DNA from: Flammeovirga yaeyamensis
Lineage (GTDB): Bacteria; Bacteroidota; Bacteroidia; Cytophagales; Flammeovirgaceae
Direction of reading: 5' to 3'
Assembly: GCF_018736045.1 (NCBI RefSeq)
Contig: NZ_CP076133.1
Location: forward strand, 1,364,001-1,428,000
DNA: 64,000 nucleotides
Position numbers and translations under genes: made by a program. Below are positions 8,948-15,969 of this stretch, piece by piece (the first letter of the stretch is position 1; every line of letters begins with the position of its first letter). The notes under the pieces are model-generated. The model was given only the letters and a program-made list of their open reading frames with translations. It did no database searches and was not told the origin of the DNA.

Positions 8948-10893
8948 GATTGTTGAGAAAGTTGGTCTGCGTATTTCTTTAAAAGTTGGTATTGCTGATG
9001 ACTAAGGTCTCTGGTGATGGGCATGTAATTGTAGTTAGCAAAATTAGATGGGGACATATAATTTTCTAATAAATTGTTTACTTGTGATGGATTTAACCAA
9101 GTTTCATCTTTTAAAAAGATGCCGTTATACCTTTTTAGCATAGCTGGAACAATTGTGAAGTTAGGAAGAAGTACTTTTCTTTTTACATCCTCTAATGTAA
9201 TTTGATCAACAGATTCAAGTAGTTGAGTAATCTCAGGGTCTTCTTTAAATACTTTAATAAATACAATTTGATATTTATGGACTAAATCAAATAAGGTATA
9301 AACTTGTTCGTTTTGGACTTCATCAATTGAAATGTGAGGTTCAAAAATATAAGCCAATACTCCAGCTTTTTTCTTTGGGAAAAACGTAACGTTGTCATAT
9401 AGGTCAATTTGTAGAGAAGTTACTTTTTCTACTTGTCTATGAAAATCACCTACCAATGATAAAGCACATCCTGCAATAGCATTTTCTTTCTGTACGGGTA
9501 TTCCTCTTTCATAAACATGTAACTGAATGGATTCTTTTGAATTACTATTATTTAAGAATTTATCTCCAAATTCTGAATAATCAGTATAGTTACCTGCTTG
9601 ATCTGTTGTGATGTATAAATCTTGCTCTTCGAATACTAAATCTTTTTCAATATAGATCTGTAATTTTCCATCTTGAGGGTGAATAGAAGTAGGAAAATCG
9701 AATTGATAAAGACCTGAACACTGAATCATTTTTTCTTGATTATAATCATTCTCATAATCAAGAGTACCAAGTTCTAAAACCTCACCATTATCAGTCTTAA
9801 ATCGAATAAATAGTTTCCCAAGATTTAAGTTGATAAAACCATTAAACTTATATTCTCCCTTAAGAGACATAGGTTCTTTAGGCTCTTCTTTAGGTTTATG
9901 AGGAATTCCTTTTGAAGGAAGAAAATTTAAAAGATCAATAACTACCTGATTGTTTGATATATCAAATGGAATATTACTTGCTCCTGGTTTTTGATATAAT
10001 TCATTGATAGAATTAAATGTGTTATTGTGTTTGTAGGTTAAAACCCGTTTGAAATAATCAGTTTTTAAATCATCATTTACTTCGAAAATTGTTCCTGTAA
10101 CTCTAATCTGAGCCGGATTGTCAGCTCCATTCAGTTTATTATAATCAGGATATTGAATTTCGAATAATTGATGAAAAGTGAATCTTAAATGAAATGTTTT
10201 ACCTCTCAATAATTCATTATCAACATCGTCCTTGAAAGAAAATTGGGTATGAAAAGTACCTGCACCTCCTTGAATACCTTGAGCATTATACACTTTGAAT
10301 AGGTTCAAATACCTAGTAGTGGATTTATGGGGAGTATCAGATGTATCATTTCCTATTTGAATGGATTTATAAAAAATCTGAGTGATTAATTGTAACTCAG
10401 GGCTGACATCGCATAGATAGGTGTTTTTAAATGCTATATTTTCACCGATCATCGCACTATATTCTTGTTGAGGATCGTTAGTCACCGACACAATTTTGGC
10501 ATCCAATAAATTAAATGATAAATCACCATAATAATTCATATACCCAGGGTGAATAATATCAGAACCAATAAACAAGGAATATAAATCATGATATTCTTGG
10601 TCCAAATCAGATTTTCCCAAAGGAGTACACATCCATTTGCGGTAGTCTTCTGTTAAGACTTTAATACTTTTAATCTCGACAAATTGACCTTTCTTATCGG
10701 TTTGAATGTGATAATTTTCTACTTCTTCTTCTTCTACTTCTTCTTCTTCAATGTATATTCTTGGATGTGTATATACTTGGTGAACATCTTCATCGAAGAG
10801 TTTTAAATATTTGTATTTGTTATTATTGCCTGTAGCAATATTCAATGTGGCGTTTCCATCAAAGTTTAAACGCGGAGAAGTAGTTATGTTCAT
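8944..10893 (-). CDS. Unrecognised 649-aa soluble protein of the SpoIIE-VTT-Omp85 operon
   Basis: I do not recognise this family. The protein has no signal peptide and no membrane segment, so it is probably cytoplasmic. It opens with MNITTSPRLNFDGNATLNI, then has an acidic stretch near residues 50-60 (EEEEVEEEEVE) encoded by an imperfect CTT-type trinucleotide run at about 10716-10750. The rest appears beta-rich with many aromatic residues, a Pro/Lys/Glu linker (KPKEEPKEP) near the middle, and a helical C-terminus ending LLKKYADQLSQQS. No nucleotide-binding or hydrolase motif is evident. It starts 11 bases after the SpoIIE-type phosphatase gene and overlaps the VTT gene by 4 bases, so it is certainly co-transcribed with them. 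A structural or binding role is a guess. Confidence 0.75.
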   Translation of the reverse strand: MNITTSPRLNFDGNATLNIATGNNNKYKYLKLFDEDVHQVYTHPRIYIEEEEVEEEEVENYHIQTDKKGQFVEIKSIKVLTEDYRKWMCTPLGKSDLDQEYHDLYSLFIGSDIIHPGYMNYYGDLSFNLLDAKIVSVTNDPQQEYSAMIGENIAFKNTYLCDVSPELQLITQIFYKSIQIGNDTSDTPHKSTTRYLNLFKVYNAQGIQGGAGTFHTQFSFKDDVDNELLRGKTFHLRFTFHQLFEIQYPDYNKLNGADNPAQIRVTGTIFEVNDDLKTDYFKRVLTYKHNNTFNSINELYQKPGASNIPFDISNNQVVIDLLNFLPSKGIPHKPKEEPKEPMSLKGEYKFNGFINLNLGKLFIRFKTDNGEVLELGTLDYENDYNQEKMIQCSGLYQFDFPTSIHPQDGKLQIYIEKDLVFEEQDLYITTDQAGNYTDYSEFGDKFLNNSNSKESIQLHVYERGIPVQKENAIAGCALSLVGDFHRQVEKVTSLQIDLYDNVTFFPKKKAGVLAYIFEPHISIDEVQNEQVYTLFDLVHKYQIVFIKVFKEDPEITQLLESVDQITLEDVKRKVLLPNFTIVPAMLKRYNGIFLKDETWLNPSQVNNLLENYMSPSNFANYNYMPITRDLSHQQYQLLKKYADQLSQQS

Positions 10894-10904
10894 GGTATTT
10901 TAGT

Positions 10905-12953
10905 TTAAATGTATTGGAATCCAGCAAACAAAATATCGTCTGTTTGTTCTTTGTCGCCCTTCCAAATATTAATTTCAGATTTAATTACTTTGCATTGCAC
11001 TTCTAAAGAAGCGTCTGATAGATTACAGATAAGATTTCGTAATTTCTTTTTCGTATATTTTTTATTGTATTTCCCTCCAAACTGATCTATAATACCATCA
11101 GTAAAACAGAATAAACGATCGTTTTCTTCTAGTTTGATTGAAGTTTCATTAAAGAAATCTTTTTTGACATGACTAAAGCCAATTGGATGTCGATCACCTT
11201 TAATTTCAATTACATTTTTATCTCGGAGGATCCATAAAGAAATAAATGCACCTGAGAAATGTAATTCGTTTGTGCTATGATCTATACAACAAAAACCAAT
11301 GTCTAAACCATCATTTCGAGAATCAAAGGTTTTCCCTCCATGATTTAAAGACTGATCTATTTTGAGAGACAACTCATTTAATACTTTATGAGGTTGATAT
11401 TGATTATTCTTTAATACTATATGATCTAGAATAGTAGAGCTTAACATGGACATTAATGCCCCTGGAACTCCATGTCCTGTACAGTCACAAATAGCAAAAT
11501 AAGTGTAACGTTCATTTGATTTTGCCCAATAGAAATCGCCCGATACTATATCCTTCGGTTGATAGTAAATGTAGATATCTTTAAATAGTTGTTGTAATTC
11601 AACAGGTTTGGGTAAAACAGCCTCCTGAAGTTGTTTAGCATACTCAATAGAATTAGTGATTTGTTGATTAGCAACAAATAATGCTTCTTTTTCCACTTCA
11701 AGATCGTGGGTTCTTACCTCTACTAAACGCTCTAAATCAGAATTAATTTTTTGTTGCAATTCTTCATTCTCTTGCAACTGTTTTATGATCAATGCTTGTT
11801 GGGCTTCATTCTGATTTTTAATCAGTTTAAATCGGTGGGCAATAGCTATACTAAAGATCAATAATTCAAATGAATTACCTATTTGAATACTAAATTTGTA
11901 GAATAAATTATTTTCAATGGTTGCATTTAGAGTTGTAATTAAATGTATAATTAAACCAGTTAGAAAACATCCGAAGCCTACCAAAAATATCCAACTTGAA
12001 GGTTGTTTTTTGTATACAGAATATAAACCACATATTAGAATAAGAATAAAGGTATAAATTCCTAATAGATGAGAAATAACATTACTAAATACAGGAGATA
12101 CTACATTCACAAGGATTGGAACAAACAGGAAAATAATTAATACATTAATTAGCTTATTTAATAGTTTTGATGTGTATTGAATGTTTAAAAAATTTTTTGA
12201 AAATAAGACTATACTCCATCCAAAACAACTAGAAGCAATGACTTCTAAAGTTACTTTAAAATGAGGAAATTGGATACCGGCAAAAATGATATCATAAAAA
12301 CCAAAATTGCCCATTAAAGCAATTAGATTGCTTAACAAATAAAATAAATACCATTTGTAGAACCTTTCTGTAATTATGAAAGAAAGAGAAAGGTTAAACA
12401 AAAGCATTATGAGGATTAGACCAAAAAAGAAGGCAACAAGAACATTAGTTGCTTGTCTCCTTTTTTCAATATTTTTTTTTGTAGAGATTTTTACGTGAAA
12501 ATTTTCTGGAAATATTAGACTGTTATCAGTTATGTATGATTTTACAATAATCTTTATCTTAGTTTTTGGAGGAATTTTTAGAGGTAAATATTGTTGTTGA
12601 TAGAATGGGAAGGATTTTTTTTCGTAGTCAATTAAAGTTCCAGTTAGTAATATATTTTTTTGATCGACTATTCTTCCTTCAACATATTGCCAATTGTCAA
12701 AATTAATCAGGAGTTCTTCCTCATTGAAACTATTTTCTATGAGAAATTGAATGTAATAAACTGCTCCTACTCTTGGTGTAATTACAAAAGAAGGATCAAA
12801 AGGTTTTAAATGATCAGAAACTTCATCTATTGTAACATCAATTTCGCTAACAAAAATTTTAGAAGGTTGGATTTCCTTGTATACTAGTTGATGTTGAGCA
12901 AAGACTTTAGAAGTTAGTAAAATAAAGAATAGTACTTTAAATAATCGGAGCAT
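10905..12953 (-). CDS. 7TM-DISM receptor with SpoIIE-type PP2C phosphatase output
   Basis: Membrane signalling protein of 682 residues. It has a signal peptide (residues 1-19), an extracytoplasmic beta-domain of the 7TMR-DISM type (about 20-165, IQFLIENSFNEEELLINFDNWQ), seven transmembrane helices (about 172-375), and a coiled coil (about 385-445). The cytoplasmic SpoIIE/PP2C domain shows metal-binding motifs SGDFYWAKS, DCTGHGVPGALMSML and CFTDGIIDQFGG. Such phosphatases dephosphorylate STAS-type anti-sigma-factor antagonists or related regulators in response to an external ligand. It is the first gene of the operon running to the Omp85-like gene, and is divergent from the TPR gene at 13200 across 246 bases that must hold both promoters. 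Ligand and phosphoprotein substrate are unknown; the two STAS-like proteins at 58.4-59.3 kb are possible but unlinked candidates. Confidence 0.92.
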   Translation of the reverse strand: MLRLFKVLFFILLTSKVFAQHQLVYKEIQPSKIFVSEIDVTIDEVSDHLKPFDPSFVITPRVGAVYYIQFLIENSFNEEELLINFDNWQYVEGRIVDQKNILLTGTLIDYEKKSFPFYQQQYLPLKIPPKTKIKIIVKSYITDNSLIFPENFHVKISTKKNIEKRRQATNVLVAFFFGLILIMLLFNLSLSFIITERFYKWYLFYLLSNLIALMGNFGFYDIIFAGIQFPHFKVTLEVIASSCFGWSIVLFSKNFLNIQYTSKLLNKLINVLIIFLFVPILVNVVSPVFSNVISHLLGIYTFILILICGLYSVYKKQPSSWIFLVGFGCFLTGLIIHLITTLNATIENNLFYKFSIQIGNSFELLIFSIAIAHRFKLIKNQNEAQQALIIKQLQENEELQQKINSDLERLVEVRTHDLEVEKEALFVANQQITNSIEYAKQLQEAVLPKPVELQQLFKDIYIYYQPKDIVSGDFYWAKSNERYTYFAICDCTGHGVPGALMSMLSSTILDHIVLKNNQYQPHKVLNELSLKIDQSLNHGGKTFDSRNDGLDIGFCCIDHSTNELHFSGAFISLWILRDKNVIEIKGDRHPIGFSHVKKDFFNETSIKLEENDRLFCFTDGIIDQFGGKYNKKYTKKKLRNLICNLSDASLEVQCKVIKSEINIWKGDKEQTDDILFAGFQYI

Positions 12954-13199
12954 AGTGGTCTTTGAGAAAAAAAATACTATACAATTAAAACGGCTACAAA
13001 TGAAATTCCAAAGTCTATCTACTTTTTATTTGTAATATCATCAAAAAATCACCCTTTTTAGGTATAGGGATTCTTTCTGTAATTGTTACTAATGTTTATT
13101 TAATATTTTGTGTAACTAATTAGTTATGAGTGTTATAAAATGTAAAAACATTGATTTGGATCACATTAATCGCTTATTTAAGGGAAACTAATTATTCTC

Positions 13200-14471
13200 A
13201 TGCTTACAAATTCTATAATCTTTCAACAATCGAAGACATTTATAAATCTATCTGAAATTCATACAGATGCTGAGCTACATATTTGGGCATTATATTTTGA
13301 CTTTCAAAATTTAGTAAATAATAATGATGACCTACCGGATATACATGTTTTTCTTACTTCAAGTTTTCGAAATGACTTTTTAGTCAGCATAGAACGGAAT
13401 GAATATATAGTGAATGATCCTCGATTACTAAAAGCCGAATTAAAAACTACGCAGTGGGAGTATTTAATTGACAAATTAGATTCTTATTCTCAATTAAAAA
13501 CAGAGGAAAAAACTAGATTATTTAAAGTATTAATAAGGCTATGTTTTTATTCCCTTATTCTTGAACTTTCGAACTCAGATAAAAATTGTACTGATGATAA
13601 CTTTAATTATGAAATACTTTTAGCGAAGTATATGCTGAATATGGAAGAAGAACATTCATTCAGTATAAAAGAACTAATTGAATATGCCTTAAACATTAAA
13701 GGCCCCTCAGAAATTAAAGTAAAACTATGGTATTTGGTCTGTCAGTATTATGTAAAAATGGATCATCAATTAGAAAAATTACAACATTATATCAAGTTGT
13801 ATGAAATTTCTGTTGTTGAACTAGAAGGCACACTAAGTAAAAATAAATCCTTGGAGTTGAATAGTCGTTTTCATAGAATGAATGCTTTTGTTCCTCAATT
13901 GAATGAAGACATGGAAGGTATGTCAGTTCAAATGAATTTGTGTGAAAACTTGGCCTTAAAAATTCGATGTAATAATTCTACAGAAGAAGTCCTCAAAAGA
14001 TCTATTTTATTTCCAATTTTTGAAAGCAGAGTTAAAGAATATTTAATTCGAAATGACTTAGACAGAAGTATTGTTTTTGCAGAAAAACTAATTGATCTCC
14101 AACCCAATTCTGGAGTTGGACACATGTTATTAGGCCAACTGTATGCTGAAAAGGAGCAATATACATTATCTAAAAATGCTTATTTAAAATCTGCTCGATT
14201 ATCACCTTTAACTGCTGAAATAGCCTATTTTATGGCAGGGCAATGTGCCCAACAGCTCAATGAATACGAAGAAGCGATTACCTATTATACTACTTCTTTA
14301 ACTTTTGATCCAGAAGGATATGCGAACTATGAATGTTTAATAGAATTGTCCAAAGAAATAGAGGATTCGGCTCTAGAACATTGGGCAGAAGAAGCTTTGA
14401 AAGCTTTAGAGGTTGAAGAAGAAAAAGAAGAAAAAACATTACCCTATCAGGAGGCAATGTTTAAAGAATAA
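13200..14471 (+). CDS. Cytoplasmic TPR-repeat protein upstream of the micro-peptide cluster
   Basis: A 423-residue all-alpha protein with no signal peptide or membrane helix. The N-terminal 280 residues are helical without a motif I recognise. Residues about 283-390 form roughly three TPR units (AEKLIDLQPNSGVGHMLLGQ, LYAEKEQYTLSKNAYLKSAR, LNEYEEAITYYTTSLTFDP). The C-terminus is acidic (EVEEEKEEKT), the opposite charge to the four very basic peptides encoded just downstream. No helix-turn-helix, kinase, radical-SAM or ligase motif is seen. A TPR protein next to a small-peptide gene recalls Rap/Phr-type (RRNPP) receptor-peptide pairs of Firmicutes, but that is analogy only. It is divergent from the SpoIIE-type receptor gene. 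Confidence 0.8.
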   Translation: MLTNSIIFQQSKTFINLSEIHTDAELHIWALYFDFQNLVNNNDDLPDIHVFLTSSFRNDFLVSIERNEYIVNDPRLLKAELKTTQWEYLIDKLDSYSQLKTEEKTRLFKVLIRLCFYSLILELSNSDKNCTDDNFNYEILLAKYMLNMEEEHSFSIKELIEYALNIKGPSEIKVKLWYLVCQYYVKMDHQLEKLQHYIKLYEISVVELEGTLSKNKSLELNSRFHRMNAFVPQLNEDMEGMSVQMNLCENLALKIRCNNSTEEVLKRSILFPIFESRVKEYLIRNDLDRSIVFAEKLIDLQPNSGVGHMLLGQLYAEKEQYTLSKNAYLKSARLSPLTAEIAYFMAGQCAQQLNEYEEAITYYTTSLTFDPEGYANYECLIELSKEIEDSALEHWAEEALKALEVEEEKEEKTLPYQEAMFKE

Positions 14472-14528
14472 AAAAGAAGGAAAATCCTTCTCCTCTTAGG
14501 AGTTAATTTTTAAATCTAAATTTTAACA
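14472..14528 (+). promoter_or_regulatory. Two small hairpins between the TPR gene and the micro-ORFs (possible attenuator)
   Basis: Just after the TPR stop, two short stems follow each other: GAAGGA/TCCTTC (14476-14490) and CTCCT/AGGAG (14490-14502). A loosely T-rich stretch comes after. There is no clean T-run, so this may be a weak terminator, an attenuator or an RNA-processing site separating the long gene from the peptide genes. Low confidence. Confidence 0.35.
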
Positions 14529-14582
14529 ATGATGAAAAAGTTCAAATCAAAAAGTAAAATGAAAAATAAAAAATTTTGGTAA
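14529..14582 (+). CDS. Micro-peptide 1, basic with C-terminal Trp (17 aa)
   Basis: Tiny ORF reading MMKKFKSKSKMKNKKFW then TAA; from the second Met (14532) it is exactly 16 residues like its three neighbours. It shares with them the start MK-x-F-[K/R], the many Lys residues, and a Trp as last residue before a TAA stop. Nine of seventeen residues are Lys; there is no acidic residue. It has no signal peptide. One chance ORF of this size would mean nothing. Four in tandem on one strand with the same length, start motif and end residue argue for real coding. Function unknown. Confidence 0.6.
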   Translation: MMKKFKSKSKMKNKKFW

Positions 14583-14600
14583 AACCATAAGTCAATCACT

Positions 14601-14651
14601 ATGAAAAAGTTTAAAACAACTGCTGCCAAAAACAAAAAGATTGTTTGGTAA
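14601..14651 (+). CDS. Micro-peptide 2, basic with C-terminal Trp (16 aa)
   Basis: ORF reading MKKFKTTAAKNKKIVW then TAA, 18 bases after the stop of micro-peptide 1. Its ATG follows CAATCACT, nearly the same octamer (AAATCACT) that precedes micro-ORF 4. The first 21 coding bases closely match those of micro-ORF 4, which suggests tandem duplication, while the middle of the peptide has diverged. Six Lys and no acidic residues. No Shine-Dalgarno site is obvious, as is normal in this phylum. Confidence 0.6.
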   Translation: MKKFKTTAAKNKKIVW

Positions 14652-14665
14652 AATTTAGAGTGCTA

Positions 14666-14716
14666 ATGAAAACTTTTAGATCAAAATCCAACAAACTAAA
14701 GAAGATTCTTTGGTAA
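14666..14716 (+). CDS. Micro-peptide 3, basic with C-terminal Trp (16 aa)
   Basis: ORF reading MKTFRSKSNKLKKILW then TAA, 14 bases after micro-ORF 2. It is the most divergent of the four at the DNA level (Thr at position 3, Arg at position 5) yet keeps the length of 16, the Phe at position 4, a basic residue at 5, Ser/Thr at 6, Lys near the end and the terminal Trp. This pattern of nucleotide divergence with a retained peptide pattern is what selection on a peptide would give. Confidence 0.6.
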   Translation: MKTFRSKSNKLKKILW

Positions 14717-14757
14717 ATTTCACAACTCAATTTATCACTAATTAAATTTAAATCACT

Positions 14758-14808
14758 ATGAAAAAATTTAAAACCACTACAAAGAAGACAACAAAAAAGT
14801 TATGGTAA
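14758..14808 (+). CDS. Micro-peptide 4, basic with C-terminal Trp (16 aa)
   Basis: ORF reading MKKFKTTTKKTTKKLW then TAA, 41 bases after micro-ORF 3 and about 20 bases before a strong intrinsic terminator. It is built almost only of Lys and Thr between the Phe at position 4 and the Leu-Trp end. It is the last member of the array; I found no fifth copy downstream or elsewhere in the window. The terminator right after it marks the cluster as the end of a transcription unit read from the left. Confidence 0.6.
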   Translation: MKKFKTTTKKTTKKLW

Positions 14809-14828
14809 CATCCACTTTTTTATAACTG

Positions 14829-14870
14829 AAAAGGCTATTTCAAAATGTATTGAGATAGCCTTTATTTTTG
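14829..14870 (+). terminator. Intrinsic terminator after the micro-peptide cluster
   Basis: Stem AAAAGGCTATTTCA (14829-14842) pairs with TGAGATAGCCTTT (14851-14863), with one G-U pair, followed by TATTTTTG. It closes the micro-ORF transcript before the first AraC-type gene. Confidence 0.82.
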
Positions 14871-14942
14871 TGAATTATAATAACAATTTTGAAACCTTAG
14901 TCTGTATTGCATAACTTCACAGAAGTAATGTTACCATATTAA

Positions 14943-15947
14943 ATGAAATCAAAATCAAATTCTAATAACATCTTAAGTGGGGACGAAATAAACCCTTTTA
15001 GCTATTTTGAAGTGCTAAAAGAAAAATTTGGTGGGTCCCTAAAAGATGATGAATATACATTAGATCATCCAGAAGTAGGGTTGGTGAAAAGTATCTTTTA
15101 TCAATACCTTCCGGATATGTATTGTGGGGTAACTACATTGCATTTAAAAAAACGATTTACTTTTCAGAATACAACTCAGAGTAAGAACAAATTTATTAGC
15201 TTAAGAATAGGTAAAAGTGGTGACTTTACTTCTGAAAATAAAGAGAAAGCCACTTTTAAAAATGCAATGTACCTCTACAACAGTCAACAGAATTTCTCTA
15301 TTGATTACCCAGAAGATCAAAATATCCGATGGTACTTTGTTCGCTTCCCTGTAGAGGTTTATTATCTTTTTGCTGATGAACACGATAGTAAACTAAAGGA
15401 ATTGATCAACCAAGATAACGCATGGTTTTACTATGCACCTCTTTCGCCTGCTTTGGATGAAATTTTACAAGCCTTGGATCAATGCATGGAAGATGAACAT
15501 TCTAGAAGAGGAATGCTTTTATCGAAAGTGATTGAGATTTTTGTGGTCCTTAAAAATGAAACCATTGCTAATAATTATAAGAACATTGTATATGGCGTAC
15601 AAGCGGAGGACTTGAATGTAATGCTAAAGATTAAAGATGATATTTTGAATGATTTTAAGAGAATACCCGATGTTCAAAAAATCGCTAAAGAGTATGGAAT
15701 GAGTGAGTCTAAATTGCAACGAACCTTTAAAAAGGTGTTTAAAATGCCACTTCTTAAATATTATAATGATCAAAGACAAATTGAGGCCAAGAAGCTTGTA
15801 ATGTATTCGGAAAAAGATTTAGGTCAGATAAGTTTTGAATTAGGATTTACTGATCTATCACATTTTAGTAAGCGATATACCAAATACCATGGAGAACAAC
15901 CTTCTGTAACAAGGAAAAAGTCAGCAGAAAATCCACTGACTTTTTGA
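14943..15947 (+). CDS. AraC-family transcriptional regulator, copy 1
   Basis: A 334-residue regulator. The C-terminal 100 residues are an AraC/XylS double helix-turn-helix: IPDVQKIAKEYGMSESKLQR, TFKKVFKMPLLKYYNDQR, then FELGFTDLSHFSKRYTKYHG. The N-terminal 230 residues form a domain I cannot name, shared with the paralogue at 18571, with a conserved R-I-G-K-S-G-D-F-T-S-E segment and a W-F/Y-Y stretch. It is convergent with sulfatase copy 1, with 22 bases between stops, and its last codons lie inside a hairpin that can terminate both genes. By position it probably controls the adjacent sulfatase, sensing a sulfated compound or sulfate status; that is inference. Confidence 0.9.
   Translation: MKSKSNSNNILSGDEINPFSYFEVLKEKFGGSLKDDEYTLDHPEVGLVKSIFYQYLPDMYCGVTTLHLKKRFTFQNTTQSKNKFISLRIGKSGDFTSENKEKATFKNAMYLYNSQQNFSIDYPEDQNIRWYFVRFPVEVYYLFADEHDSKLKELINQDNAWFYYAPLSPALDEILQALDQCMEDEHSRRGMLLSKVIEIFVVLKNETIANNYKNIVYGVQAEDLNVMLKIKDDILNDFKRIPDVQKIAKEYGMSESKLQRTFKKVFKMPLLKYYNDQRQIEAKKLVMYSEKDLGQISFELGFTDLSHFSKRYTKYHGEQPSVTRKKSAENPLTF
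15915..15946. terminator. Bidirectional terminator overlapping the 3' end of the AraC copy 1 gene
   Basis: AAAAAGTCAG (15915-15924) pairs with CTGACTTTTT (15936-15945). T-runs are present on both strands, so it can end both the AraC gene and the convergent sulfatase gene. The left arm and loop are coding sequence for the last residues of the regulator. Confidence 0.8.
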
Positions 15948-15969
15948 TAACTAATAAATGATCTCTTTA

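Noticed and set aside
14529-14808. Streptide-like Lys-Trp crosslinked RiPP precursors
   Set aside because: The peptides have Lys and Trp, but no radical-SAM enzyme, peptidase or exporter is encoded nearby, and there is no leader/core division. Kept as an unknown family instead.
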